DNA of 33,511 nucleotides from Candidatus Roizmanbacteria bacterium RIFCSPHIGHO2_02_FULL_38_11 (GTDB lineage Bacteria > Patescibacteriota > Microgenomatia > UBA1406 > GWC2-37-13): NCBI GenBank assembly GCA_001788015.1, contig MFZO01000019.1, positions 1 to 33,511 of the forward strand. Direction: 5' to 3'. Position 1 is the first letter of the stretch. Each line of letters starts with the position of its first letter. Positions 14,892 to 21,176 of the stretch are shown here, one piece after another. The notes under the pieces are model-generated. The model was not told the origin of the DNA. It saw only the letters and a program-made list of their open reading frames with translations, and did no database searches. The position numbers and the translations under genes are program-made.

Positions 14892-15344
14892 TTAAAATCC
14901 GGGCGTATAAAGTGTGAAGTAGCCCCGGATATATTTTTTTTTAGGATTATAATAATTCTTCTTATTGAAATACTCAAAATAAAGGTAAGGAATGCTAGGA
15001 TTTTTTGTGACTACTCCATACTGTTTTAAATCTTTCTCAATTGACTTGTTGGTTGGAAGTAAATGTAGATGCGCATGCATTACTGTTTGTCCAGCAATTC
15101 CGTGTTCAAAAATTACCGGTTGACTGTATTTATCTTTTAGGAAATTTATAGCACCTTTTTTAAATAAATTAAACTCTCTTAATAATTTTTTATCTAGGTT
15201 AGAATAGCAATCTACGTGCTGTTTTGGTATTAGCAACAAATGACCCTCTAAGAGTGGATATCCATCGTATAATAGATAAAAATTATCTGTTTGGTCTAGT
15301 ACTTGATGGTCTAACTTCTTTTCTATTTGACAAAAAATGTCCAT
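14892..15344 (-). CDS. Small HIT-family protein
   Basis: HIT-domain protein, about 150 residues. The core has HLLLIPKQHVDCY, VIFEHGIAGQ and the triad MHAHLHLLPTN. The tail IPYLYFEYFNKKNYYNPKKK contains the PYLY motif seen in the two large HIT proteins, so it is a shorter relative. I prefer ATG 15344. An in-frame TTG at 15356 would directly abut the stop of the leader mini-ORF (TAATTG), which could allow coupled re-initiation. First structural gene of an operon with the large HIT gene at 14078-14815, and preceded by promoter, mini-ORF and terminator-like hairpin. Confidence 0.85.
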   Translation of the reverse strand: MDIFCQIEKKLDHQVLDQTDNFYLLYDGYPLLEGHLLLIPKQHVDCYSNLDKKLLREFNLFKKGAINFLKDKYSQPVIFEHGIAGQTVMHAHLHLLPTNKSIEKDLKQYGVVTKNPSIPYLYFEYFNKKNYYNPKKKYIRGYFTLYTPGF

Positions 15345-15356
15345 ATATTTTCTCAA

Positions 15357-15440
15357 TTATTTAAAAACCTTTTTAGCTTTCAAAAAACCCGCGGAATGCG
15401 GGTTAGGTTTTAAAAAAATAAGAAACTTTCGTTTCTCCAT
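15357..15440 (-). CDS. Leaderless mini-ORF (27 codons) running through the attenuator, HIT operon
   Basis: A 27-residue basic ORF starting MEKRKFLIFLKPNPHSAG and ending AKKVFK. Its ATG is 5 nt after the -10 box, so initiation would be leaderless. It first crosses a hairpin AGAAAC-GAAA-GTTTCT followed by TATTTTTTT, then passes through the GC-rich terminator-like hairpin at 15386-15404, and stops just before the HIT gene in the same frame. Ribosomes translating it would disrupt the terminator. The role as a leader peptide is inference. Confidence 0.5.
   Translation of the reverse strand: MEKRKFLIFLKPNPHSAGFLKAKKVFK
15380..15404 (-). terminator. Intrinsic terminator/attenuator in the HIT operon leader
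   Basis: On the minus strand, AACCCGC-ATTCC-GCGGGTT (15386-15404) is followed by a T-run. It lies between the promoter and the HIT start, inside the mini-ORF, so it would end transcription before the structural genes unless disrupted. Confidence 0.75.
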
Positions 15441-15445
15441 GAAAA

Positions 15446-15474
15446 AGTATATAGACTCTGTCGAAAAAAATCAA
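15446..15474 (-). promoter_or_regulatory. Promoter of the small HIT/large HIT operon
   Basis: Minus strand TTGATT (15469-15474), 17-bp spacer, TATACT (15446-15451), then 5 nt to the mini-ORF ATG at 15440. Confidence 0.65.
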
Positions 15475-15499
15475 TAGATCAAAGTAGATCAATTTTTCG

Positions 15500-15970
15500 T
15501 TAGTGTTGTATAGCAGCTAAGAAGATCAATCCCATTCCGCTTACTGCGTAATGATATGTGTCTATTCCAATTGCAGAGCCGTCTCTGTTTTCGCTTAAAT
15601 CAACTGGCTCTTCAACAATTACTCTGGTTCGGGCTCTGGTTGTGGCAACTATTTTTTGTCCTTGCCACTGGTTAACTCTTCTTCGTTCGTGATCTAAACC
15701 ACATATCACTGTGGAATCTGTTCCATCAGCTAAGGCTAATAAAGCTAGTGATTGTGGTAGTGTAAATCTAGCGCTTCTCGGAACAAGCAGTAATTCGCCA
15801 CATTCTAACGGATCAACGGGCCTTATTTGAGCATTGTAGTTTTTTGTAGCTATGGATATTGTATTGAGTACGACATTCAAAAAATCTAAGGAGAAAGTTT
15901 TTCTTCCTGTTTCTACTAAAGTATCTTTATATAGCGGATCTAAACCTGCTTCAGTTGGATTGATGGGCAT
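15500..15970 (-). CDS. Protein of unknown function, 156 residues
   Basis: I do not recognise the family. No signal peptide, clear membrane segment or Cys pairs are seen. It reads as a mixed alpha/beta soluble domain: a helical start DPLYKDTLVETGRKTFSLDF, a LLLVPRSARFTLPQSLALLALADG segment, a Arg-rich CGLDHERRRVNQWQGQKIVATTRART strand pair, and an unusual hydrophobic Gly-rich end YHYAVSGMGLIFLAAIQ. It has more Arg, Val and Gly than the Lys-rich proteins around it. It is preceded by its own promoter and a 36-codon mini-ORF, and sits upstream of the HIT operon on the same strand, which suggests a link to nucleotide metabolism, but this is guilt by association only. Confidence 0.8.
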   Translation of the reverse strand: MPINPTEAGLDPLYKDTLVETGRKTFSLDFLNVVLNTISIATKNYNAQIRPVDPLECGELLLVPRSARFTLPQSLALLALADGTDSTVICGLDHERRRVNQWQGQKIVATTRARTRVIVEEPVDLSENRDGSAIGIDTYHYAVSGMGLIFLAAIQH

Positions 15971-15983
15971 AGTTATTTACTTC

Positions 15984-16094
15984 TTAATTCTTAATTTTTA
16001 ATTGGGTAAAAGGTTTTTTCAGCCAGCGTGGAGTCTTGTTTATTTTGGAAGTAAGAGTCTGCCGAGCCTGTAAAGTATCTTTAATAAATCCCAT
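15984..16094 (-). CDS. Leaderless mini-ORF (36 codons) before the unknown gene
   Basis: A 36-residue basic ORF beginning MGFIKDTLQARQTLTSKIN and containing TPRWLKKPF. Its ATG lies 5 nt after a TATAAT box, so a leaderless start is expected; the stop is 13 nt before ATG 15970, in another frame. No terminator hairpin is visible in this leader, unlike the other three. It may be a small protein gene rather than a regulatory peptide. Confidence 0.5.
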   Translation of the reverse strand: MGFIKDTLQARQTLTSKINKTPRWLKKPFTQLKIKN

Positions 16095-16099
16095 AATAA

Positions 16100-16127
16100 A
16101 TTATAGCAAGATTTTTCTTAAAATCAA
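16100..16127 (-). promoter_or_regulatory. Promoter of the mini-ORF/unknown-gene unit
   Basis: Minus strand TTGATT (16122-16127), 16-bp spacer, perfect TATAAT (16100-16105), ATG 16094 after 5 nt. It diverges from the toxin-antitoxin promoter. Confidence 0.7.
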
Positions 16128-16163
16128 GCGGCTAAAGTTTATCAAAATAATGTAAAAATTTGT

Positions 16164-16192
16164 TTGACTTTTGCTGACTTATGCTGCATAAT
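16164..16192 (+). promoter_or_regulatory. Toxin-antitoxin promoter with palindromic operator
   Basis: TTGACT (16164-16169), 17-bp spacer, CATAAT (16187-16192), ATG at 16199 after 6 nt: leaderless geometry. A perfect 13-bp palindrome TTATGCTGCATAA (16179-16191) overlaps the -10 and is a good candidate site for the ribbon-helix-helix antitoxin. GACTT also repeats at 16166 and 16176. Confidence 0.7.
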
Positions 16193-16198
16193 AAGTGT

Positions 16199-16483
16199 AT
16201 GAAAAAAACAAATCCACAAAGCCTTCAGATCAAGCTAGCTCTTGATGAAGGTTTAAAAAAGACCTGGCTTCAATTAAAACAAGAGTACCAAGCTCTGGAT
16301 AAAGCCAGCATTGTTAGGCTCGCACTAAATAATCTAGCGAAAAGATCAACAACAAAGGAATACAAAAAATACCTAGATAATTCTTTAGATGAAATATTAA
16401 GAGAAATTGAATCTAGAGAAGACGGGATGACAGAACGAGAATTTTTTGAATGGTGGAACAAAAACAAGCCTTTCACTAAATAA
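16199..16483 (+). CDS. RHH-type antitoxin (VapB-like)
   Basis: A 94-residue protein. The N-terminus SLQIKLALDEGLKKTWLQLKQEYQALDKASIVRLALNNLAKRS fits a short DNA-binding beta strand followed by two helices of the ribbon-helix-helix fold, although the spacing is loose. The acidic C-terminus YLDNSLDEILREIESREDGMTEREFFEWW would wrap the toxin. I chose ATG 16199, 6 nt after the -10, rather than ATG 16181, which lies inside the promoter. It precedes the PIN gene by 5 nt. Expected roles are neutralising the PIN protein and autorepression at the palindrome in the promoter. Confidence 0.75.
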   Translation: MKKTNPQSLQIKLALDEGLKKTWLQLKQEYQALDKASIVRLALNNLAKRSTTKEYKKYLDNSLDEILREIESREDGMTEREFFEWWNKNKPFTK

Positions 16484-16488
16484 CCCTC

Positions 16489-16914
16489 ATGAAAATTATT
16501 TTAGATACTTCAGTTATTATTGCCTTTTTACTTTCTAAAGGCTCCACTAATCTAGCTGAAATTATAAAATTAGCAAAAACTAAGAAGATTGCTCTACTGG
16601 TTTGCAAAGAAATATTTTTAGAATTGCAAAATACTCTTCACCTAAAGAAAATAAAAAAAACTTCAAGCTATAAATCAGTTATTATTGCTAGATTTATCGC
16701 CTGGTATAAATACAATGCCGTATTTGTTAGTTTAACAAAGCTTGAACAAATAAAACTTGCAAGAGATTGGAATGATAATATCTTTATCCAACTATCAATC
16801 CAAACTGATGCTGACTACTTAATTTCTGTTGACAAGGATTTATTAATCTTAAAAAAAGCAGGTAAAACCATAATTGTAACTCCTGAACAATTTTTTAAAG
16901 ATATTCGAAAATGA
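16489..16914 (+). CDS. PIN-domain ribonuclease toxin (VapC-like, COG1569 type)
   Basis: A 141-residue PIN domain. The first catalytic Asp is in ILDTSVIIAFLL (Asp 6), a conserved Glu is in CKEIFLELQNTL, and the downstream acidic cluster is RDWNDNIFIQLSIQTDADYLISVDKDLL, which matches the D-x-x-D/N pattern of PIN nucleases. The closing VTPEQFFKDI is typical of the COG1569 group of putative toxins. It forms an operon with the RHH antitoxin. Target RNA is unknown. A repeat element follows at 16947. Confidence 0.88.
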   Translation: MKIILDTSVIIAFLLSKGSTNLAEIIKLAKTKKIALLVCKEIFLELQNTLHLKKIKKTSSYKSVIIARFIAWYKYNAVFVSLTKLEQIKLARDWNDNIFIQLSIQTDADYLISVDKDLLILKKAGKTIIVTPEQFFKDIRK

Positions 16915-16946
16915 ACTACGCCGCAGCAGAGCTGCGAGGTATCCGA

Positions 16947-17023
16947 TTGTCATCCCTGCGCAGGCAGGGATCCAGTCTTTTGATATTCAATAATGTCTGG
17001 ATTCCCGCCTTCGCGGGAATGAC
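16947..17023. repeat. TGTCAT...ATGACA palindromic repeat
   Basis: Contains ATCCCTGCgcagGCAGGGAT and ATTCCCGC-cttc-GCGGGAAT hairpins, the second matching the motif embedded in rdgB. It fills the gap between the convergent PIN and guaA genes. Small extra hairpins flank it: GCAGC-aga-GCTGC near 16922 and GAAGT-gaa-ACTTC near 17037. Confidence 0.75.
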
Positions 17024-17068
17024 AGCAGTTACCCCGAAGTGAAACTTCGAGGAATTCTTTTGATTAAA

Positions 17069-18625
17069 TTATTCCCACTCCATCGTTGCCGGCGGCTTGG
17101 TAGTAATGTCGTAGACCACACGTGAAACTTCCGGCACTTCGTTGACAATCCGCGTTGATATGTGCTGTAAAACATGGAAAGGGATCTTCGCCCAATCGGC
17201 GGTCATTCGATCTTTTGTCGTATACGCTCTTATTGCCACGATCTCACCGTAAAACCTGCCGTCTCCTTTTATTGCAGTACTTTTAGTGCTTGTGAGGATG
17301 GCAAAATATTGAAAAATCTTATTTTTTAAACCCGCTCTTTCTATTTCATCCATCACAATTCCGTCTGCCTGTTTTAACTTATTTAATCTCTTATCCGTAA
17401 TTTTCCCCAATATTCGGACTGCAAATCCGGGACCAGGGAAAGGTTGTTGATAGATTACCTCTTCCGGAAGTCCTAACTTTTTCCCAATATATCTGACCTG
17501 ATCTGTGTAAAAATAGCGGATCGGCTCAAGCAACTTCAGCTTCATTTTTTTAGGCAGCCCGCCTACATTATGATGCGATTTAATGAGCGCCGCATGTTTG
17601 GTGCTTTTACTGTGAATGAAATCGGCGTAAGTCGTGCCCTGTCCAAGAAATTCAACATTTTTTTGCCTTTTGGCTACTTTTTCGAACAGTCGGACATAAA
17701 GCATCCCTATTGCCTTTCTCTTTTTTTCCGGATCTATAATGTTTTTTAATTTTTTTAGGAAAACATTTTTTACTTTTAACACTTTTGGTTTCATACCAAA
17801 AAGTTTGGGAAAAACCTGGGTTACGTTTTTCAAAGCGTCATCTCTCATCAGTCCGGAATCAACATAAACCGGAATTAGATTGCGATTGATTGACCTGGCG
17901 ATCAAGGCGGCAGCAACAAACGAATCAGTGCCGCCGGATAATGCCATGACTACCTTTTTGTCGCCAACTTTTTCTTTGATGTCATTAACTAAATCTTTGA
18001 TATTGATCTCTCGACTTTCAGGATTTTCCTGGCAGATATTAAGGAAGTTTTTAAGAATTTCCGTTCCGTAGTCGGTGTGCTGGACTTCGGGATGGAATTG
18101 GACTCCGTAGATATTTCTTTTTTCGTCGCCGACAGATGCCGCTTTTATATTTTCACTCGTCGCTAGATAACGAAAACCCGGTGGTATTTTTATTACTTCA
18201 TCACCATGACTCATCCACACTTTAAATTTATCCGGGATATTAACAAATAAGGCAGGCTTAGCCTCGCCGTAGTAAGACGAAGTTCGACTTCGTTCTTTCA
18301 ACTTCGTCGAAACGAAGGCGGGGCCGTACTCTTTGATTTTTGCGGCTATAACTTCTCCTCCCAGCAAATGTACGAGTAATTGCTGCCCGTAACAAATACC
18401 AAGTACGGGGATTTTCAACCCGAATATTTTTTTATCAACGGTTGGAGAATTTTTCCCGTAAACCGATGCCGGTCCGCCTGATAGAATGATTCCTTTTGGC
18501 CGAAGTTTATTTATTTGGTTTATCGCGTCCTCGGGGTCGATAATTGTGCTTTTTACTCCCATCTCGCCCATTCTACGGAATATGAGATGAGTCGTTTGTG
18601 AACCGAAGTCGATGATTATGATCAT
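17069..18625 (-). CDS. guaA: GMP synthase (glutamine-hydrolysing)
   Basis: Converts XMP, ATP and glutamine to GMP. It has 518 residues from the ATG at 18625, which overlaps the upstream stop as ATGA; an in-frame upstream start at 18658 is less likely. The class I amidotransferase domain comes first: GICYGQQL with Cys 78, and FHPEVQHTD with His 178 and Glu 180. The ATP pyrophosphatase domain has the P-loop ALSGGTDSF (about 229-236), and the C-terminal dimerisation/XMP-binding domain ends TTKPPATMEWE, the normal terminus. Between EYGPA and ALFVNIP (about 103-123) a Lys/Arg/Ser-rich stretch is encoded by a palindromic DNA sequence and looks like an in-frame insertion. Operon with the Xpt-like gene. 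Confidence 0.97.
   Translation of the reverse strand: MIIIIDFGSQTTHLIFRRMGEMGVKSTIIDPEDAINQINKLRPKGIILSGGPASVYGKNSPTVDKKIFGLKIPVLGICYGQQLLVHLLGGEVIAAKIKEYGPAFVSTKLKERSRTSSYYGEAKPALFVNIPDKFKVWMSHGDEVIKIPPGFRYLATSENIKAASVGDEKRNIYGVQFHPEVQHTDYGTEILKNFLNICQENPESREINIKDLVNDIKEKVGDKKVVMALSGGTDSFVAAALIARSINRNLIPVYVDSGLMRDDALKNVTQVFPKLFGMKPKVLKVKNVFLKKLKNIIDPEKKRKAIGMLYVRLFEKVAKRQKNVEFLGQGTTYADFIHSKSTKHAALIKSHHNVGGLPKKMKLKLLEPIRYFYTDQVRYIGKKLGLPEEVIYQQPFPGPGFAVRILGKITDKRLNKLKQADGIVMDEIERAGLKNKIFQYFAILTSTKSTAIKGDGRFYGEIVAIRAYTTKDRMTADWAKIPFHVLQHISTRIVNEVPEVSRVVYDITTKPPATMEWE
18261..18324. repeat. Palindromic element inside guaA
   Basis: Outer arms GCCTCGCC (18261-18268) and GGCGGGGC (18317-18324), with one G-T pair, enclose two hairpins, ACGAAGT-tcg-ACTTCGT and CTTCGT-cgaa-ACGAAG. 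It encodes about 20 residues in a loop of the amidotransferase domain that is not conserved in GuaA. The reading frame is intact. Confidence 0.6.
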
Positions 18626-19365
18626 TGTGTTAACCCATTTTTTCTTAAAGACAACCAATGGGGAATCCCTTTAATCTGTATTCTACCTGGTTGCATATTT
18701 TCGATATCCAAAACTGGATGAACACGAAAAACACCCGCACTTAACACCTGATTACGACCTCCATACTTTGATTTTTCAATAGCGTAACCAAATCCTACTA
18801 AACTGGACCCTGCTTGTTGTGTGATTGCTATTAAGTTTTGACTTTTTCTACCAGTATCTAAAAAGTCATCAATAGCAACACCTCGTTGATCAGCTGGTAT
18901 ACAGTTTCCTGATGCTGTCATCGGTTCTGCTTTACCGGTAGTATAAGAATATGAAGCTGTAGTCAAAATCGGTGCATCATTAAAAGTAATAGGTGCAGTT
19001 CTTTGGGTATAGATTAACGGAATATTTCCAAGATGGATAGCTACGGCAAATGCTGGACTTATGCCTGAACTTGGCGCAGTCAAAACAAATTCTGGTTGTA
19101 GATCACGTACTGCATTAGCTATCTCTTCACCAATTATCATCATTAGTGAAATGTCGACTCGGTGGTTTAAGAACTGCTTTACGTCTAAAACCATCACTTC
19201 ACCAGATTCTGTCTTTATAGCGAATACTCTTCCGTAACGAATTATATTTTCAGTTAATAAACGCGCTGCTGGAGTTAATGCTTCATTTCCTATAACAAAA
19301 TCCAATGAATCTTCCAAACTAAGTATTGTGCCTGGTTGAATAACTTTTGTTTCGTCTCCTCTCAT
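18622..19365 (-). CDS. Xpt-like purine phosphoribosyltransferase
   Basis: Type I phosphoribosyltransferase, 247 residues, similar in layout to Bacillus xanthine phosphoribosyltransferase: VLDVKQFLNHRVDISLMMIIGEE (about 59-81), APSSGISPAFAVAIHLG, IPLIYTQRTAP, and the PRPP-binding motif VAIDDFLDTGRKS (163-175), then IEKSKYGGR. It probably converts xanthine (or another purine base) with PRPP into the nucleotide. It is about 55 residues longer at the N-terminus than Xpt. It overlaps guaA by 4 nt; XMP made here would be the substrate of GuaA, a strong functional link. The leader carries a consensus promoter, a 15-codon mini-ORF and a terminator. No purine riboswitch aptamer was recognised. Confidence 0.85.
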   Translation of the reverse strand: MRGDETKVIQPGTILSLEDSLDFVIGNEALTPAARLLTENIIRYGRVFAIKTESGEVMVLDVKQFLNHRVDISLMMIIGEEIANAVRDLQPEFVLTAPSSGISPAFAVAIHLGNIPLIYTQRTAPITFNDAPILTTASYSYTTGKAEPMTASGNCIPADQRGVAIDDFLDTGRKSQNLIAITQQAGSSLVGFGYAIEKSKYGGRNQVLSAGVFRVHPVLDIENMQPGRIQIKGIPHWLSLRKNGLTQ

Positions 19366-19390
19366 ATTTTTGATTTATAAATAAAGTACA

Positions 19391-19417
19391 TAAAAAAATC
19401 GGCCGCAGAGGCCGATT
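19391..19417 (-). terminator. Intrinsic terminator/attenuator before xpt-guaA
   Basis: Minus strand AATCGGCC-tctgc-GGCCGATT (19397-19417) followed by a run of T. It lies downstream of the xpt promoter, 26 nt before the start codon. The mini-ORF stop overlaps its first bases. Confidence 0.8.
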
Positions 19418-19463
19418 AGATTTTATAGAAAAAATAATTCGCAAGGATTTTAATCCTTACCAT
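19416..19463 (-). CDS. Leaderless mini-ORF (15 codons) before xpt-guaA
   Basis: Encodes MVRIKILANYFFYKI. The ATG is 5 nt after the -10 box, and the TAA stop (19416-19418) overlaps the 5' base pairs of the terminator stem. A ribosome at the stop would cover that arm and favour read-through. The mini-ORF contains its own hairpin AAGGATT-AA-AATCCTT and a T-run. Leader-peptide function is inferred from position only. Confidence 0.5.
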   Translation of the reverse strand: MVRIKILANYFFYKI

Positions 19464-19468
19464 GTTTT

Positions 19469-19496
19469 ATTTTATATATTTAACAAATCGTGTCAA
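19469..19496 (-). promoter_or_regulatory. Promoter of the xpt-guaA operon
   Basis: Minus strand perfect TTGACA (19491-19496), 16-bp spacer, TAAAAT (19469-19474). It starts directly after the stop of the upstream kinase gene and upstream of the terminator, so the hairpin is within the xpt transcript. Confidence 0.75.
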
Positions 19497-19518
19497 TATG
19501 TTAAAGTGGATCAAAAGC

Positions 19519-20121
19519 TCACTTATATCTCCTTTTTAACTGAATCGGATTAAAACTAAACGGTATGATCACATCTGCAAATTTTTTCATTGGCTCAATA
19601 TGTTTATAATAATTTCTTTCGGCATGAACAAAATTAGACATTATCTCAAGTTTTGTCCTTCCCTTTCTCTTAACATCTCTGATCATCCGCCGAGCAACTC
19701 TGATCTCGGTTGGGGTATCCAAAAAAATTTTAATGTCAGCCAATTCCCTAAGCGGTGAATAAAAGGTAAAAATACCTTCAACAATAATAAATTGGACCTT
19801 TTTAGTTAATTTAACTTCTCTTTTTCCTACCCTTTCGGATAATATCATATCGTATCTTGGAACCATCGCCTTTTTCTTTTTGAGCAATTTTTTAATTGTC
19901 TCGGCACATTCCTCGATATCTACTGCATTCGGATGGTCAAAATTATAACCCCATTCTTTATCCTTCGGCACCTGGTCCTTGGGTTTATAAAAGCTATCAA
20001 GCTCGATCACAACAGCATGCTTGAACCACCTGGTAAACTCAGACTTCCCAGATCCCGAACCACCTGTTATAAGTATAACTGCCGGTTCTTTTTGACTAGA
20101 TTCTCTTTTTAACTTCGTCAT
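19519..20121 (-). CDS. Uridine-kinase-like P-loop kinase
   Basis: Nucleoside kinase family (Udk/PRK-like), 200 residues from ATG 20121. The Walker A loop is ILITGGSGSGKSEFT. Then follow VIELDSFYKPKD, the NFDHPNAVDIEE segment typical of uridine kinases, the FIIVEGIFTFYSPL strand, and the lid arginines RVARRMIRDVKRKGRT. It would phosphorylate uridine/cytidine or a related small molecule. I prefer the start at 20121 (26-nt overlap with the APH-like gene) over 20184. It is the second gene in the pair, so the two kinases may act together or the proteins may interact. Confidence 0.85.
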   Translation of the reverse strand: MTKLKRESSQKEPAVILITGGSGSGKSEFTRWFKHAVVIELDSFYKPKDQVPKDKEWGYNFDHPNAVDIEECAETIKKLLKKKKAMVPRYDMILSERVGKREVKLTKKVQFIIVEGIFTFYSPLRELADIKIFLDTPTEIRVARRMIRDVKRKGRTKLEIMSNFVHAERNYYKHIEPMKKFADVIIPFSFNPIQLKRRYK

Positions 20122-21112
20122 AAGCTTCTTTAAGTAAAATATAACTCCTTTGCTGTCTACGCGGCTGCCCCCTAAGTTTAGCAAGTCTTAAAAAATTTGT
20201 GCGCCTATAAACTTCTGAAAAAAGCACAAAAAGAGCATTGCTCTCTTTTATTGCTTCAAGATCCTTATTATTTATTCCATTCTGTCGAGTTAATTCCAAA
20301 AAAACTACTTGATAAGCGATCAACAGTTCTTCCGCCTCATTAAAGTATCCCGCTGTTCTCAAATCTTCTATCAGAAAAAAAATATCCATAAACGGGTCAT
20401 TTATTTTCCACTCATCTTTTGGAGCAGGATCATCTACTATCAACCCCCTCTTCTCTGACAATGCCAGGTTAATAAGTTCAAAGTCTCCATGAGTATCTAA
20501 CGGGTAACCTGTTATTTTGTGTCTTTTATTTATGATACCAGCGTAAACAACAATGAATTCTTGAATAATTCTATCCATTTTAATTATCTCTCCTCTTTTT
20601 TCCGGATATGCTCGAATCAAAAGACGTGCCTCTTCATTCATTAATTCACTGAGAAATCTAGCGTAATTTCTAATCGGAGCAGTCCCAACCAAATCCCTAT
20701 TAAAATGAAAGTCGGCAACGCGAACACCAATTCTAGTCCAAATACCTATAGGCAAATCTCCATCCTCAATTCGTATGTTTAAAAAATCACCTGGCCTGAT
20801 TAAAGGTTTTATGAGAGCTGTATCTTCTCCTTCCTGATTAGAAAATTGAACCGCTCGTATATCGACCGGATAATTATCTGAAAGAGCTGTTGCAAAAATC
20901 CTCTCTGTTCTTAGTATTCCAGACCTTACCGGCTCTTTCTCTAAATGAAGATCTATAGACGCAATATAATCGTGAGAATATATTTTTGCTAAATGTCCTG
21001 GCATTCCCCTAATCGAAAAAAAAGTTGCTTGATAAGAAGGAAATGGAAGTTTGTCCTCAAGAGTCAAAACGCCAATTGGGCGCACTTCTTCTAGAAGTAG
21101 TTTTTCAACCAT
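20096..21112 (-). CDS. APH-like (aminoglycoside phosphotransferase-fold) kinase
   Basis: A 338-residue protein with the catalytic signature of the APH/choline-kinase fold: THGDFELINLALSE (His 208, Asp 210, Asn 215), then VDDPAP (227-232) and NDPFMDIFFLIEDL. The N-terminal half, with FFSIRGMPGHLAKIYSHDYIASIDLHL, could hold the ATP-binding Lys. Substrates of this fold are diverse (antibiotics, choline, sugars, nucleosides), so function is open. Bifunctional proteins with an APH-like N-terminal part and a P-loop kinase C-terminal part are known; here the same order exists as two overlapping genes, so they may be a split version. It is divergent from the histidine phosphatase gene. Confidence 0.72.
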   Translation of the reverse strand: MVEKLLLEEVRPIGVLTLEDKLPFPSYQATFFSIRGMPGHLAKIYSHDYIASIDLHLEKEPVRSGILRTERIFATALSDNYPVDIRAVQFSNQEGEDTALIKPLIRPGDFLNIRIEDGDLPIGIWTRIGVRVADFHFNRDLVGTAPIRNYARFLSELMNEEARLLIRAYPEKRGEIIKMDRIIQEFIVVYAGIINKRHKITGYPLDTHGDFELINLALSEKRGLIVDDPAPKDEWKINDPFMDIFFLIEDLRTAGYFNEAEELLIAYQVVFLELTRQNGINNKDLEAIKESNALFVLFSEVYRRTNFLRLAKLRGQPRRQQRSYILLKEAYDEVKKRI

Positions 21113-21176
21113 ATTTAAAAGATTTTGACTATTTTAGCATATAATAAGAAAACTAGAATTATTCAATTTCTTTAAA

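Noticed and set aside
19366-19520. Purine riboswitch in the xpt leader
   Set aside because: No conserved aptamer core or three-way junction is visible; only two simple hairpins and a mini-ORF.
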